From Simplicispira suum (GTDB lineage Bacteria > Pseudomonadota > Gammaproteobacteria > Burkholderiales > Burkholderiaceae_C), in assembly GCF_003008595.1 (NCBI RefSeq), contig NZ_CP027669.1:3348001-3412000 (forward strand): DNA of 64,000 bases. The letters are read 5' to 3'. The notes under the pieces are model-generated. The model saw only the letters and a list, made by a program, of their open reading frames with translations. It was not told where the DNA came from and did not search any database. Of the stretch, positions 19,431 through 30,500 are shown piece after piece. The position numbers and the translations under genes are program-made. The first letter of the stretch is position 1; each line of letters starts with the position of its first letter.

Positions 19431-20012
19431 ATGCAACACACGCTTCCCCCTCTGCCGTACCCCATTGACGCACTGGCCCCGCATTACAGCCAGGAAACCC
19501 TGGAATACCACCACGGCAAGCACCACAAGGCCTACGTGGACAACCTGAACAAGCTGCAGGAAGGTACGGAATTCGCCGACATGCCGCTGGAGCAGATTGT
19601 GAAAACCGCCAATGGCGGTATCTACAACAATGCTGCGCAAATCTGGAACCACACGTTCTTCTGGAGCTGCATGAAGCCCCAGGGTGGTGGTGCTCCGTCT
19701 GGTGCGCTGGCTGCGGCCATTGACGCCAAGTTCGGCTCCTATGCTGCGTTCAAGGAAGCCTTTGCCAAGTCGGCTGCAGGCAATTTCGGCTCGGGCTGGA
19801 CCTGGCTGGTCAAAAAGCCCGATGGAAGTGTCGACATTGTCAACACGGGCGCCGCCGGCACGCCACTGACTGGAACCGACAAGGCCTTGCTCACGGTCGA
19901 CGTGTGGGAGCACGCTTACTACATCGACTACCGCAATGCCCGCCCCAAATTCCTTGAGGCCTACCTTGAGCACCTGGTGAACTGGAAGTTTGCCGAGACC
20001 AATTTCGCTTAA
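19431..20012 (+). CDS. sodB: Superoxide dismutase, Fe type
   Basis: 193-residue cytoplasmic Fe/Mn-family superoxide dismutase. The metal ligands are all visible: His27 (TLEYHHGKHH), His74 (QIWNHTFFW), Asp157 and His161 (DVWEHAYYIDY). The residues NNAAQIWNHTFFW and GSGWTWL fit the iron type. AGGAG lies at good spacing before the ATG. It is monocistronic with its own terminator. Confidence 0.96.
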   Translation: MQHTLPPLPYPIDALAPHYSQETLEYHHGKHHKAYVDNLNKLQEGTEFADMPLEQIVKTANGGIYNNAAQIWNHTFFWSCMKPQGGGAPSGALAAAIDAKFGSYAAFKEAFAKSAAGNFGSGWTWLVKKPDGSVDIVNTGAAGTPLTGTDKALLTVDVWEHAYYIDYRNARPKFLEAYLEHLVNWKFAETNFA

Positions 20013-20062
20013 GCAGGCGGGCGTTGCGGCGCCTTGCTATTGAGCGCTGCGGTTTCCCATAC

Positions 20063-20098
20063 AAAAGGGCCCTGAGAGATCTCTCAGGGCCCTTTTTT
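20063..20098 (+). terminator. Terminator after sodB
   Basis: AAAAGGGCCCTGAGAG with its exact inverted copy CTCTCAGGGCCC followed by six T, a near-perfect long stem. Works in principle in both directions. Confidence 0.92.
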
Positions 20099-20313
20099 GC
20101 GTGGGGACGAGACGACGAGAAGCTGAAGTCTTATAGAAGAGTTCGCAATGAAACCATGGTTTGGAGTAAAATTTCGTATCGTGGTATTCGATTGCAAAAT
20201 CGACCGCATTGGACTTTTGCTTCAGGCAAAAACCTGTGAAGTCTGACCAAATCCCATGCAGCGGGCTGCGGCTTGGCTGCGCCACCCCTGTTTTTTGTTG
20301 ACTGAAAGAAGAC

Positions 20314-22551
20314 ATGAGCGCCCAACAACCCACCATCCTCTATACCTTGACAGACGAAGCGCCGCGCCTGGCGACGGCTTCGTTTCTGCCCATCGTGCGC
20401 AGCTTCACGGCGCCCGCTGGCATCCTTGTGGATGAAACCGACATTTCGGTCGCCGCCCGCGTTCTGGCTTCTTTTCCCGAGCGCCTGACCGACGCCCAAA
20501 AAGTCCCCGACACGCTGGCCGAACTGGGCGAAAAGACTTTGCAAGCCGATGCCAACATCATCAAGCTGCCCAACATCAGCGCTTCGGTGGGACAGCTGAT
20601 TGCCTGTATCAAGGAACTGCAGGGCAAGGGCTATGCCATTCCCGACTACCCGGAAGACCCCAAGACGGACGAAGAAAAAGACATTCGTGCGCGCTATGCC
20701 AAGTGCATTGGCAGCGCTGTGAACCCGGTGCTGCGCGAAGGCAACTCGGATCGCCGTGCTCCTCGTGCCGTCAAGGAATATGCGCGCAAGAATCCGCATT
20801 CGATGGCCGAGTGGAGCCAGGCTTCGCGCTCGCATGTCTCCCACATGCACCGCGGTGACTTCTATGCGGGCGAAAAATCACTGACGCTGGATGCCGCCTG
20901 CGACGTAAAGATGGAGCTGACCACCCAAAGCGGCCAGACCATCGTGCTCAAGCCCAAGGTCGCGCTCAAGGCGGGCGAAATTATCGACAGCATGTTCATG
21001 AGCAAAAAGGCGCTGGTGGCGTTCTACGAGAAAGAAATCGACGATGCCTTCAAGACAGGCGTGATGTTCTCGCTGCACGTCAAGGCCACGATGATGAAGG
21101 TGTCCCACCCCATCGTGTTTGGTCACTGCGTGAAGATTTTTTACAAAGACGCCTTTGCCAAGCACGGCAAGCTCTTTGAAGAATTGGGCGTCAACGTCAA
21201 CAACGGCATGGCCAACCTGTACGAAAAGGTGGAAACGCTACCGCAGTCAATGCGCGAAGAGATCATCAAAGACCTTCACGCCTGCCACGAAGGCCGCCCC
21301 GAACTGGCCATGGTGGATTCGGCCAAAGGCATTACCAACTTCCATTCGCCCAACGACATCATCGTGGACGCCTCCATGCCGGCCATGATCCGCAATGGCG
21401 GCAAGATGTGGGGCGCCGATGGGCGCCTGAAAGACGTCAAGGCCGTGATGCCCGAGTCGACCTTTGCCCGCATTTACCAGGAGATGATCAACTTTTGCAA
21501 GTGGCACGGCAACTTCGACCCGCGCACCATGGGCACCGTGCCCAACGTCGGCCTGATGGCGCAGCAGGCCGAGGAATATGGCTCGCACGACAAGACCTTC
21601 GAAATCCAGGAAGACGGCGTCGCCAACATCGTCGACCTGGCTACCGGCAAAGTGCTGCTGTCGCAAAACGTGGAAAAGGGCGACATCTGGCGCATGTGCC
21701 AGGTCAAGGACGCACCGATTCGTGACTGGGTCAAGCTGGCCGTCACCCGAGCGCGCAACTCGGGCATGCCCGCCGTGTTCTGGCTCGACCCCTACCGCCC
21801 ACACGAGGCCGAACTGATCAAGAAGGTAGAGACCTACCTCAAAGACCACGACACCACCGGCCTGAACATCCAGATCATGAGCCAGGTGCGTGCCATGCGT
21901 TACACGCTGGAGCGCGTGATTCGCGGCCTGGACACCATCTCGGTGACCGGCAACATCCTGCGCGATTACCTGACCGACCTGTTTCCCATCATGGAACTGG
22001 GCACCAGCGCCAAGATGCTCTCCATCGTGCCCCTGATGGCGGGCGGCGGCATGTACGAAACCGGTGCCGGTGGCTCTGCGCCCAAGCATGTGCTGCAGCT
22101 GGTGGAAGAAAACCACCTGCGCTGGGATTCGCTTGGCGAGTTTCTGGCACTGGCCGTGTCACTCGAAGACCTGGGCCTCAAGACCGGCAATGCACAGGCC
22201 AAGATTTTGGCGCAGACGCTGGATGCAGCCACCGGCAAGCTGCTGGAGAACAACAAGAACCCGTCCCCCAAGACGGGCCAGCTCGACAACCGCGGCAGCC
22301 AGTTTTATCTCGCCTTGTACTGGGCGCAAGCGCTCGCCGCACAAACCGACGACGCTGCACTGGCCGCCAAGTTTGCCCCTCTGGCTGACAAGCTGGCCGC
22401 AGGCGAGCAGGCCATCGTGGCCGAACTCGCTGCAGTGCAAGGCAAGGCCGTGGATATTGGCGGTTACTACCAGCCCGACCTGGACAAGCTGAACGCCGTC
22501 ATGCGCCCGAGCAAAACACTCAACGCGGCTCTGGCCACCATGCAGAGCTAA
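20314..22551 (+). CDS. icd2: Isocitrate dehydrogenase, monomeric NADP-dependent
   Basis: 745-residue monomeric IDH, a fold family unrelated in length and arrangement to the 400-residue dimeric enzyme. Sequence is typical throughout: an N-terminal [17 protein letters not shown], the substrate block [32 protein letters not shown], and [16 protein letters not shown]. It oxidises isocitrate to 2-oxoglutarate with NADP in the TCA cycle. A second, dimeric IDH is encoded 1.2 kb downstream at 23711. The 215 bases before the gene are AT-richer and carry no other gene. Confidence 0.96.
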   Translation: MSAQQPTILYTLTDEAPRLATASFLPIVRSFTAPAGILVDETDISVAARVLASFPERLTDAQKVPDTLAELGEKTLQADANIIKLPNISASVGQLIACIKELQGKGYAIPDYPEDPKTDEEKDIRARYAKCIGSAVNPVLREGNSDRRAPRAVKEYARKNPHSMAEWSQASRSHVSHMHRGDFYAGEKSLTLDAACDVKMELTTQSGQTIVLKPKVALKAGEIIDSMFMSKKALVAFYEKEIDDAFKTGVMFSLHVKATMMKVSHPIVFGHCVKIFYKDAFAKHGKLFEELGVNVNNGMANLYEKVETLPQSMREEIIKDLHACHEGRPELAMVDSAKGITNFHSPNDIIVDASMPAMIRNGGKMWGADGRLKDVKAVMPESTFARIYQEMINFCKWHGNFDPRTMGTVPNVGLMAQQAEEYGSHDKTFEIQEDGVANIVDLATGKVLLSQNVEKGDIWRMCQVKDAPIRDWVKLAVTRARNSGMPAVFWLDPYRPHEAELIKKVETYLKDHDTTGLNIQIMSQVRAMRYTLERVIRGLDTISVTGNILRDYLTDLFPIMELGTSAKMLSIVPLMAGGGMYETGAGGSAPKHVLQLVEENHLRWDSLGEFLALAVSLEDLGLKTGNAQAKILAQTLDAATGKLLENNKNPSPKTGQLDNRGSQFYLALYWAQALAAQTDDAALAAKFAPLADKLAAGEQAIVAELAAVQGKAVDIGGYYQPDLDKLNAVMRPSKTLNAALATMQS

Positions 22552-22616
22552 TTTGCGCCATCGCATTTCTGGCAGTTTGGGGTTCGCGCCCCGGCTCACG
22601 CAAGAAAAGCGCACAC

Positions 22617-22654
22617 AAAAGGCCGGTCCCTCTGCCTAGGAGGACCGGCCTTTT
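22617..22654. terminator. Bidirectional terminator after monomeric IDH gene
   Basis: AAAAGGCCGGTCC, a 12-base loop, then GGACCGGCCTTTT. Symmetric A and T flanks suggest it serves both the IDH gene and the convergent DUF192 gene. Confidence 0.88.
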
Positions 22655-22688
22655 GTCTTGTGGCGGATGCCAGATGGGCAATGGGGTG

Positions 22689-23165
22689 TCAGCGGCGCAC
22701 AGAGAAAGGTGCGCCGCTCAGCTTGCTACCCGCCTTGAGGTGCTTCTGGGAAAACCAGCCCTGATTCATTTCAAGCACATAGCGCACAGCTTTTTTCGAG
22801 CAGTGCGAGGTTTCGGACTGTGGCTGCATGTCCGCCAGATTCACGATGCTGCCGTCGTCGGCAACGAACGCCGCCGTGAGGGGCAGCAGCGTGTTCTTCA
22901 TCCAGAAACACTGGACACCCGGCTGCTCGAAGATGAACAGCATGCCCTCCTGGGGCGGCATGGACTTGCGGTGCATCAGGCCGATCTGGCGTTGGACAGG
23001 GGTCTGGGCCACTTGTGCGTCAATGCGGTGCATGCCCGCCGCAAGTTCGACGCGTGGCAAGTCCATCTGCGGTGCATCTTGCGCATGGACATGGGCGACG
23101 CTCGCGAGCAGCGCCAGGAGAGCCAGGTGCTGCAGAAATCGGGAGAACAGGGACAGCGCAGACAT
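22689..23165 (-). CDS. DUF192 family exported protein
   Basis: 158 residues with an N-terminal hydrophobic signal (MSALSLFSRFLQHLALLALLA, cleavage near VHA-QDA). The mature part is a DUF192 domain: TPVQRQIGLMHRKSMPPQEGML, CFWMKNTLLPL and an ending VLEMNQGWF. Family members are small envelope proteins of undetermined biochemical role. The start at 23165 has GGAG at correct spacing; the frame extends to 23246 without a better signal. Confidence 0.87.
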   Translation of the reverse strand: MSALSLFSRFLQHLALLALLASVAHVHAQDAPQMDLPRVELAAGMHRIDAQVAQTPVQRQIGLMHRKSMPPQEGMLFIFEQPGVQCFWMKNTLLPLTAAFVADDGSIVNLADMQPQSETSHCSKKAVRYVLEMNQGWFSQKHLKAGSKLSGAPFSVRR

Positions 23166-23210
23166 CAAGGCTCCAAGAAAACGGGGTGGGGATATTCGGA
23201 AGTGGGCATG

Positions 23211-23240
23211 AAAAAGGCCCGTACGTAACGGGCCATTTTT
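23211..23240 (-). terminator. Hairpin terminator after the Ala/Lys-rich protein gene
   Basis: AAAAAGGCCCGT-acgta-ACGGGCC followed by A then five T. It lies between the small Ala/Lys-rich gene and the DUF192 gene, so it ends the minus-strand transcript from 23518. Confidence 0.7.
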
Positions 23241-23284
23241 AACCAATAGAGCGGGCAGCGCGCTGGCTGCAAGCGCTCAACCCG

Positions 23285-23518
23285 TCAGACTGCCTTGGCC
23301 GGTGCCTTGTGGGCCTTCTTCTTGGCAAGCTTCTTGTGGCTGGCCTTGGTTGTTTTGGTTGCCTTGTGTGCCTTCATGGCCTTGGGGGCAGGGGCGGCTT
23401 CGGGGGCGGCGGCTGCTACGGGAGCTGGCGCGGGCTCGGCGGATGCAGGAGCAGCCGTCTGGGCGTTGGCAGCGAACGCGAAAAGGGTCGCTGCGAGGGT
23501 TGCAAGAAGTTTGTTCAT
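23285..23518 (-). CDS. Small exported Ala/Lys-rich protein
   Basis: 77 residues. The first 19 are a signal peptide (MNKLLATLAATLFAFAANA, cleaved before QTAAPAS). The mature part is an acidic/neutral Ala-Pro stretch, then a strongly basic Lys-Ala-His tail (KAHKATKTTKASHKK). This composition resembles histone H1-like or acid-stress (Asr-type) small periplasmic proteins, but no family can be asserted. It is transcribed divergently from icd. Confidence 0.7.
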   Translation of the reverse strand: MNKLLATLAATLFAFAANAQTAAPASAEPAPAPVAAAAPEAAPAPKAMKAHKATKTTKASHKKLAKKKAHKAPAKAV

Positions 23519-23710
23519 ATGAACTTTCCAGAAAAAGAGAAACGCCGGTTGTTTTGATGCTTCGCAAAGCTTGCCAAGCTAAGCCACAACGGCCGCCAAT
23601 CCCGTCCGTTGACAAGGGTTTGCGAAAAGTTTTGTGGCTAGAATTGAAAGGTTTAGAGAGATTGGCCTAACTTGCTGAAAGTTCTTCAGCGTCAACGGAG
23701 TTTTGCTTAC

Positions 23711-24970
23711 ATGACCAGCTACCAGCACATCAAGGTTCCCGCCGAAGGCGCGAAAATCACCGTCAATGCCGACATGTCCTTGAATGTGCCGGACCAGCCA
23801 ATCATCCCTTTCATCGAAGGCGACGGCACGGGCGGCGACATCACCCCGGTGATGCTCAAGGTGGTCGATGCAGCCGTGGCCAAGGCCTACGGTGGCAAGA
23901 AAAAAATCCATTGGATGGAGGTGTATGCAGGGGAGAAGGCGACCAAGGTGTATGGCCTAGACGTGTGGCTGCCCGAGGAAACCCTGGCTGCTGTCAAGGA
24001 CTACGTCGTCTCCATCAAAGGCCCGCTGACGACGCCCGTGGGCGGCGGCATCCGCTCGCTGAACGTGGCCCTGCGCCAGGAGCTTGACCTGTACGTCTGC
24101 CTGCGCCCCATCCAGTATTTCGACGGCGTGCCTTCGCCCGTGAAAGAGCCGCACAAGACCAACATGATCATCTTCCGCGAGAACTCGGAAGACATCTACG
24201 CCGGCATCGAGTTCGAAGCCGAAAGTGAAAAGGCCAAGAAGCTCATCAAGATCCTGCAAGATGAATTCGGCGTCAAGAAGATCCGCTTTCCCAACACCTC
24301 GGGCATCGGCATCAAGCCCGTGTCGCGCGAAGGCACCGAGCGCCTGGTGCGCAAGGCCATCCAGTACGCCATCGACAACGACAAGCCCAGCGTGACCATC
24401 GTGCACAAGGGCAACATCATGAAGTTCACCGAAGGGGGCTTCCGTGACTGGGCCTACGGCCTGGCTGCCAAGGAATTCGGCGCCGAGCTGATCGACGGCG
24501 GCCCCTGGATGAAGTTCAAGAACCCCAAGACGGGCAAGGAAATCACCATCAAGGACAGCATCGCCGATGCCTTCCTGCAGCAAATTTTGCTGCGCCCGGC
24601 CGAGTACAGCGTGATCGCCACGCTCAACCTCAACGGCGACTACATCTCCGACGCCCTGGCCGCACAAGTGGGCGGCATCGGCATTGCCCCCGGCGCCAAC
24701 CTGTCCGACACCATCGCCATGTTCGAAGCCACGCACGGCACGGCGCCCAAGTACGCAGGCAAGGACTACGTGAACCCCGGTTCCGAAATCCTCTCCGCCG
24801 AGATGATGCTGCGCCACATGGGCTGGACGGAAGCCGCCGACCTCATCATCAGCTCGATGAAGAAGTCGATTGCCAGCAAAAAGGTGACCTACGACTTCGC
24901 CCGCCTGATGGACGGCGCCACGCAGGTCAGCTGCTCGGGCTTTGGCCAGGTCATGATCGATCACATGTAA
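23711..24970 (+). CDS. icd: Isocitrate dehydrogenase, dimeric NADP-dependent
   Basis: 419-residue isocitrate/isopropylmalate dehydrogenase family enzyme. Key blocks: [16 protein letters not shown], the phosphorylatable-Ser substrate loop [25 protein letters not shown], and the signature [36 protein letters not shown] fits NADP specificity. The start at 23711 gives the family-like [10 protein letters not shown]; the frame stays open to 23672. It is the last core gene before the integrative element, whose integrase begins 117-186 bases after its stop. Confidence 0.95.
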   Translation: MTSYQHIKVPAEGAKITVNADMSLNVPDQPIIPFIEGDGTGGDITPVMLKVVDAAVAKAYGGKKKIHWMEVYAGEKATKVYGLDVWLPEETLAAVKDYVVSIKGPLTTPVGGGIRSLNVALRQELDLYVCLRPIQYFDGVPSPVKEPHKTNMIIFRENSEDIYAGIEFEAESEKAKKLIKILQDEFGVKKIRFPNTSGIGIKPVSREGTERLVRKAIQYAIDNDKPSVTIVHKGNIMKFTEGGFRDWAYGLAAKEFGAELIDGGPWMKFKNPKTGKEITIKDSIADAFLQQILLRPAEYSVIATLNLNGDYISDALAAQVGGIGIAPGANLSDTIAMFEATHGTAPKYAGKDYVNPGSEILSAEMMLRHMGWTEAADLIISSMKKSIASKKVTYDFARLMDGATQVSCSGFGQVMIDHM

Positions 24971-24999
24971 TTATGTTTTACCCGGTTGCTCCGGGTGGC

Positions 25000-25038
25000 A
25001 AAAAAGCCCTGTTTCCCTATGGATTCAGGGCTTTTTTA
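25000..25038 (+). terminator. Terminator after icd
   Basis: AAAAAAGCCCTG, a 14-base loop, then CAGGGCTTTTTT. It separates the chromosomal icd gene from the element's integrase region. Confidence 0.88.
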
Positions 25039-25079
25039 TTGTCTGGTGTTGCCTAGGGTCCGACTGTATCTCGGTTTTA

Positions 25080-25152
25080 TGGCTCCATGGATGGCTCCAT
25101 GGTGCAGAATATGGAGCCAAGCTGGCGGCTTCTCGCTGGTTTCATGGAGCCA
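25080..25152. repeat. Four TGGCTCCAT motifs around the integrase start
   Basis: TGGCTCCAT occurs at 25080-25088 and 25092-25100, and its complement ATGGAGCCA at 25111-25119 and 25144-25152. Two copies face two inverted copies within 73 bases just ahead of the preferred integrase start. Such clustered inverted sites suit integrase arm-type binding or an operator, but nothing here proves either role. Confidence 0.6.
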
Positions 25153-25155
25153 CCT

Positions 25156-26364
25156 ATGGCAGATCGCAGTGTCAACTACGCTCTTCGGGCTATGGTCATC
25201 AACGCGGCCAAGCCCAGGGCCAAGCCCTACGTTCTCACGGACGGTGGAGGGTTGTACGTCGAGGTACTGGCAACCGGATCGAAGGTTTGGCGCTACAGCT
25301 ATCGGCTTGGCAGCCGCCGCCCCAAGTTGACGATTGGCCAGTATCCCGAAATCGGCATTGCCGATGCGCGCGACAAGCATGCTCAGTTGCGCGCGCTGGT
25401 GGTCAGGGGCGTAGATCCGATCAAGTTCACGCGAGAGGCTGAGGCCCAGCGGGAAGCAGAAGATCGGGCCCGAGTCTCGTTCGCTTCATTTGCCAAGCAG
25501 TGGATCGCCGATACCCTGTTTTATCGGTCAGAGAGCTACCGCAGTCAGACCATTCGTCTTCTGGATGCCTACGTGAACCCCACGATCGGAGAAAAAGCTC
25601 TAGTGGAAGTGAAACCGGCCCATGTGCTTGCCATCGTGGAGGCGCTCAAGCATGTACCAACGACGGCTGATCGCTGCCGGGCACTCATCCAGCAGATCTT
25701 CAACCATGCGATCCGAAAGCTGTTGGTGGACAGCAACCCGGCAGTGGCGATTCGGGGTGTCATCAAGGTGCCGCCCAAGACCCACCACCGTCATCTGTCG
25801 GAGAAGGAGTTGGCGGCGTTTTGGAAGAAGGTGAACATGCAGCACACGGCCGGCGCCGTGACCATTTATGCAGCCAAATTGCTCATGCTGACCATGGTGC
25901 GCAAATCGGAGCTGCGATTGGCGAAATGGGAGGAATTTGACCTGAAGGAGGCAACGTGGGACATCCCGGTGGTGCGGATGAAGATGCGCAGTCCACACCG
26001 CGTCTACCTGTCACGACAGGCGGTGATTTTGCTGCGGGAGTTGAAAAAAATGACTGGTCACGGCGAATATGTCTTCCCGACGCGCTTCTTTGGGGGAGCG
26101 GGCAAGCCGATCTCGGACGCCACCTTGAACCACTTCATCAAGCGCCTGGATTTCGGTGTCCCGGAGTTTTCACCTCACGGTACACGGGGGACGGCAGCAA
26201 CGCTGCTGCGGGAAAACGGCTTTGCGCGGGAAGTGGTGGAGCGCTTGCTGGCGCATCAGGAGCGTAGCTCGGTGGTGGCGGCCTATACCCACGCCGAATT
26301 CGCCGACGAGCGGCGCAAGGCGTTACAGTGGTTGGCCGACCGTATCGATGCGATCACTGCATAG
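25156..26364 (+). CDS. int: Tyrosine recombinase/integrase of the integrative element (P4-type)
   Basis: About 402 residues from the ATG at 25156. Domains: an N-terminal DUF4102-type arm-binding domain (PYVLTDGGGLYVEVLATGSKVW, LTIGQYPEIGIADARDKH), a core-binding SAM-like domain, and the catalytic domain with Arg in TMVRKSELRLAKWEE, His/Arg in FSPHGTRGTAATLL, His in ERLLAHQERS and the Tyr nucleophile in AAYTHAEF. It directs site-specific insertion and excision. ATGs at 25087 and 25099 are alternatives, but the repeats at 25080-25152 then fall inside the gene. It follows icd, and attachment sites were not identified. Confidence 0.92.
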   Translation: MADRSVNYALRAMVINAAKPRAKPYVLTDGGGLYVEVLATGSKVWRYSYRLGSRRPKLTIGQYPEIGIADARDKHAQLRALVVRGVDPIKFTREAEAQREAEDRARVSFASFAKQWIADTLFYRSESYRSQTIRLLDAYVNPTIGEKALVEVKPAHVLAIVEALKHVPTTADRCRALIQQIFNHAIRKLLVDSNPAVAIRGVIKVPPKTHHRHLSEKELAAFWKKVNMQHTAGAVTIYAAKLLMLTMVRKSELRLAKWEEFDLKEATWDIPVVRMKMRSPHRVYLSRQAVILLRELKKMTGHGEYVFPTRFFGGAGKPISDATLNHFIKRLDFGVPEFSPHGTRGTAATLLRENGFAREVVERLLAHQERSSVVAAYTHAEFADERRKALQWLADRIDAITA

Positions 26365-26599
26365 TGCCCAGGCTACGCACTACTTCAATTTCCCAGACGC
26401 GGGTCGAAGTTCCTGCCAGGCAGCGTCCGGCAGGCGCCTTGCCTGATTTGACCCAGCGGTGCCAGGTGCTGCGGTCGATTGGCAGGATGCCGGCGTAGCC
26501 ACGCCGAGGGTCTCGGCAGATGTCCGAGGTGCGCACCAGCGCACCAGGAGGAAAGCTGGTGATGGGTCGCGAGGGAGGCTCTGGCGGGTGGCTCTTCAT
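26354..26599 (-). CDS. AlpA-like DNA-binding regulator
   Basis: 81 residues. LVRTSDICRDPRRGYAGILP and STWHRWVKSGKAPAGR correspond to the short winged-helix fold of AlpA-type phage/ICE regulators, which often control integrase or excision. It lies tail to tail with int and overlaps its last 11 bases. The start at 26599 yields MKSHPPEPP; the open frame extends to 26848, but that part has atypical composition. It may encode an excision-directionality factor. Confidence 0.7.
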   Translation of the reverse strand: MKSHPPEPPSRPITSFPPGALVRTSDICRDPRRGYAGILPIDRSTWHRWVKSGKAPAGRCLAGTSTRVWEIEVVRSLGTMQ

Positions 26600-26944
26600 G
26601 ACGATGCTCCAAGGCAGGGCAAGGTGATCCGTACTGAGCTCGATTCTGAAGAAGTGGAGCGCTTGAGCGAACCCAGCGGAGAGGGGCATGGCGTAGCTGG
26701 GTGGGGCGCTCGAGGCAAGTTTGGTGGGAACGGCGTCTCGCTGTCGAGCTTGCGAACTGCGCCCTGCGCTTTTTGTCGAATCGCGGCCATACGGCTTCGA
26801 TCCCTGGTACCTTCGGCCCAGATCGTCGTTCGGGTCTGCGCGCTGCACTTGCCATGAAGTCTGCAGGATGCGGGGGGTGACCGATTTATGTCGTTGCTGA
26901 CGATGTTCGGCTCGTGAACGGAATTCGGGCTTAGCTTTGGGCGG
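26600..26944. other. Gap between AlpA-like gene and IS remnant
   Basis: 345 bases. Open frames exist on both strands, but none has both a plausible start and recognisable protein composition. The promoter for the AlpA-like gene must be here. Confidence 0.4.
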
Positions 26945-27284
26945 GCCTTGGTCCTAGAGCGGCAACTCTGCAGCGGTTGCGGTCAGTCGACCTCGAAGGG
27001 CGAATGGTCGGTCAGCGCCATCAAGTCGACATCTAGCCGGCGTTGGCACCAAGGGGGCAACTACGACAACGCCCTGGTCGATGCGATCAATGGGCTTTAC
27101 AAGGCCGAGGCCATCCTTTGGCTCGGGGCCGTGGAAGACCAAGCAGGCGGTTGGACTGGCAACGCTGGAATGGGTGGCCTGGTTCAATCATCACCGGCTG
27201 ATGGGGCCGCTGGGCCACGTCCCGCCTGCTGAGTTCGAAGCCAATTACCATCGACAACGCGGTGGTCAGACCGCGACCGTCTGA
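26945..27284 (+). mobile_element. IS3-family transposase (OrfB) remnant
   Basis: The bases encode the C-terminal end of an IS3-type integrase-fold transposase: NYDNALVDAINGLYKAEAI in one frame, then LATLEWVAWFNHHRLMGPLG and PPAEFEANYHRQRGG in another, so at least one frameshift lies near 27125-27140. The catalytic Glu usually found in the DNALAET block is replaced by Asp (NALVDA). The 5' two thirds of the gene and both ends of the element are missing. A decayed fragment marking earlier insertions in the accessory zone. Confidence 0.75.
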
Positions 27285-27526
27285 CTTAAACTAACGGGCC
27301 TCCGCGGAACCCTGGGCGATTCACTTGACTAAAACGAAACGGCCTCCGTCGATGCCGAGGCGATTCGGTGGTCGTGTTTCACAACCATCCATTATGTTGA
27401 CTTCTTGGTGTGTTGCGGGAAAACCGTCAACATCGCGCAGAAGCACATGCAGGCCTATTGTTTTTGCATTAGGTTGCTCCTGCGGGCGTGAGCAGCATCT
27501 GTCCGGGTTTTGAGCGAAATTTAGTA

Positions 27527-30500
27527 ATGACTAAGCGATCTCACGGCACCTCAAAATCAAAATCAGCACCTTTCAGGGAAGCGTTGATTCGGTTTCGGCG
27601 CACCGTGTACTCAGCGTCAACTATTCGCAAGGGCTTGACGAGAGCGAGGACTGAAATACCGGCGGAGCACATCCCAACGGCACTACGCGAGCTATTAAAA
27701 GACCGATTGCTTGCAGGCCATATCGTTGTGAATCCATTCCCAGCAGACTTCCAACGATTCACAAATCATCTAAGGCTGGCAAGTGTAGATGCCGATAAAG
27801 AGTTTCTTTGGACTGCAGCAGTGCTTCGGAACTACAGCTCCGAAATCACTCAGTTCGCTTCGCTGAAAGAGCAATTTGAACGCTCACTTGTCGCAGGCAA
27901 ACTGGACCTAGCGAAACAAACCCTTGAAGACGTAAACAGCCGCTTCGGAGTCTCGCTATGGTACCTAGAGAATCTGTTGCAGCTTGTGCAGCTTAGGGAC
28001 GGCCTAAGCGCACAAAAGGCTCTATTTGAAGCCGCTATAAGTCATCGCGATGTCGACATTTTCGCAGGACTTTTCGGATACTATTTTAGCATCCGCAGCG
28101 AAGACAATTATTCATACAATGAGATTGCGCAGGAAGCAACCGATCTACTAGATGGCGGAGGCTTAGGCGACTACGCGCTTTTTCACGTCATACCATACGA
28201 TCTAACGAAGATTACCCATCCTGCCAGAGTCGTCTCATGGGAAGAATGCCGCCCCATTATTGATAGGTACTTGGCATTCGTCTCAATGGCCAAATTGCAG
28301 GTTGCACGATTCGGAAATGAGGCACTACCAAACTTCGGACGTGCAGTGCGACTGCTGGACGGCATAACAGACCCGGCATTGAACGGGCTAAGACGCGCGC
28401 TCGGTATTACGCACACACGAACCGAACAGCATCTTGACGACCTTCAATATTTCGATGCTTACAGTGAAGGCAAATACGAAACGTGCCTAGCCGACATACA
28501 ACCATCGGTTGAATTAACAGCGAGAGCGTCGGCGATGACAGGGCTAGGTCTATCCGACCCCACGCTCAAAGGCTCTTTAACAGAGGATATCGTATCGTGC
28601 ATGTCTCAAGTTCTTCTGGTAGGGCCAGGCTACGCAGCCGCACGTGCTCGGCTGAAAAAGCTGTGTCTGATGTGCCCGCGCCATGCCATCTCGATAGAGC
28701 TAGCCGCATTCTTAGAGCGGACGCACGATAACGTCTCCAACGGCAGTGAATACACAGACCTAGATCGATTCACCGCTCTATCTTGCACCGGGGTCAATCC
28801 TTGGCACGAAGACGTCTTGAACTCCTTGAGCACTCCTAGCTCGCTATTCACTGACTTTCCATATTCCACCTCGCTTCGTCTACGGGAGGCGCTTCGACTC
28901 CCCTCTGATGAGGCCAACAAGGTTTTAGATTCATTAGACATCCCGGATGACCGCAGGACGCTATATAAAGGGCATGTTGCGATGCGTCGGGGAGCGTTTG
29001 ACATCGCATCCGAGTTTTACAAAGCAGCGCTTACATCCGACAAGCCTTTCGTCGTTAACAGAGCGAGCGCTTATCTATACAGAGTGCTACTAGCCAACGG
29101 TGAGATCGCTTCGGCACTAGCTGTGGTTGTAGACCATTGCTTAAGAAATCCAAGCGCCTATCGGCTATACCCACTCGAGCAACTAATCGAGAAGATCACG
29201 CCCAATCGCAGCCTAGCGGGCACCATATCTTTCGCCATTCTCTTGAACATAGCGGCGAGAAATATTTCATCAAAGTGGGAGCGCGACATCTCAGATGCTT
29301 ATGAGAGCATCATGGAGAAGTTCTGCTGCGACAGGCCCAGCAAGCTAGTAGATCAAGTTGCCGAAATTGGCGAATCGCGGCTTATATATTTTCTCCGACA
29401 CATTTGCATCCCAAGAGTTTTTGACGACACCATCGATTTTGAAAGCGTTACAGAAATCGACGAAGAGCGAATTGCAGTTTGCCAACGGTTGATTGAAATT
29501 GACCCAGCTAACAAAGATCAATATGCAATCGAAATTAAAGTGATCACTCGAGAGGCAAACATATATCAGGCACTCAAAAAGGTAGAGTCGAGCAAAATAT
29601 TCGTTGATGAAGCCGGGATTAGAAGCGCCGTAGAGGCAACTCTCAAGGACGCCTTCGAGCGCTTTCAAAGACTATCAAGGTCGCCAGACTTGACGTATCA
29701 AGTGGAGCGAATATCTAAACTGATCGGCGATCTGCTTAGTGATAATCCGGCGTTCGACCTAAAAGACCTTCGACTTCCGGCTTCGGAGCGCGAGGGGCTC
29801 TTCGGCAACATGCTTAGCGAATTTACAACCCAGTTCGCAATAAATCCTGCCTATGGCCTTGATACGCATCTGAGTACCACCATTCGACATGGTTCATTTG
29901 AAGGACATATTCGGAGTCCCCTCGCCCTCCAAGATCTTCTCATATCAAAGGGAGAACTGGATGACGATTATATATTACCTAAAAAGTGGGCTGACTCATT
30001 TGAAGGTGCCACCTCCGACGAGATATCCGAGATAAAGCGCGCCCTAGTGAAATTCACAAGCCGTGTTCAGGACCAGTTGGACCTGTATCTCCGAGAGCTC
30101 TTGCATGTGCGCGGCGTGGATACCCACTCCAAAGGACTGTTCAACTTTTTAGTCACCAACGAAGAGCTGCTAGAGTTCATGAAGACGATAGGCGAAAAAA
30201 CGGAATACTCCGAATTCGTGGATCGCCTATTCGCGTTTTGTTGGTCAAGCGTAGAGAAATCGCTTTCGAATATCCGAAACGAGCTTCGCAAAGGGATGCT
30301 CCCCGCCATTGTTTCTGCGGTTAACTCACTGTTAACTTCGACCTCAAACCTATCCCATCTACCCGGCTACTCGCAGTTCCGAGATTCGATTATCAACGGC
30401 AGAACAAATGTTCAGTCCGCTATAGAGATGGTATCCAACTGGTTTCGCCGTCCGCTGGACTTTACGCGTGATCCGTTTGAGTTTGATCTTGCGCTTGACG

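Noticed and set aside
27325..27513. A 62-residue frame before the Detocs-like operon
   Set aside because: No ribosome-binding site and no resemblance; it lies in decayed DNA between the IS3 remnant and the operon.
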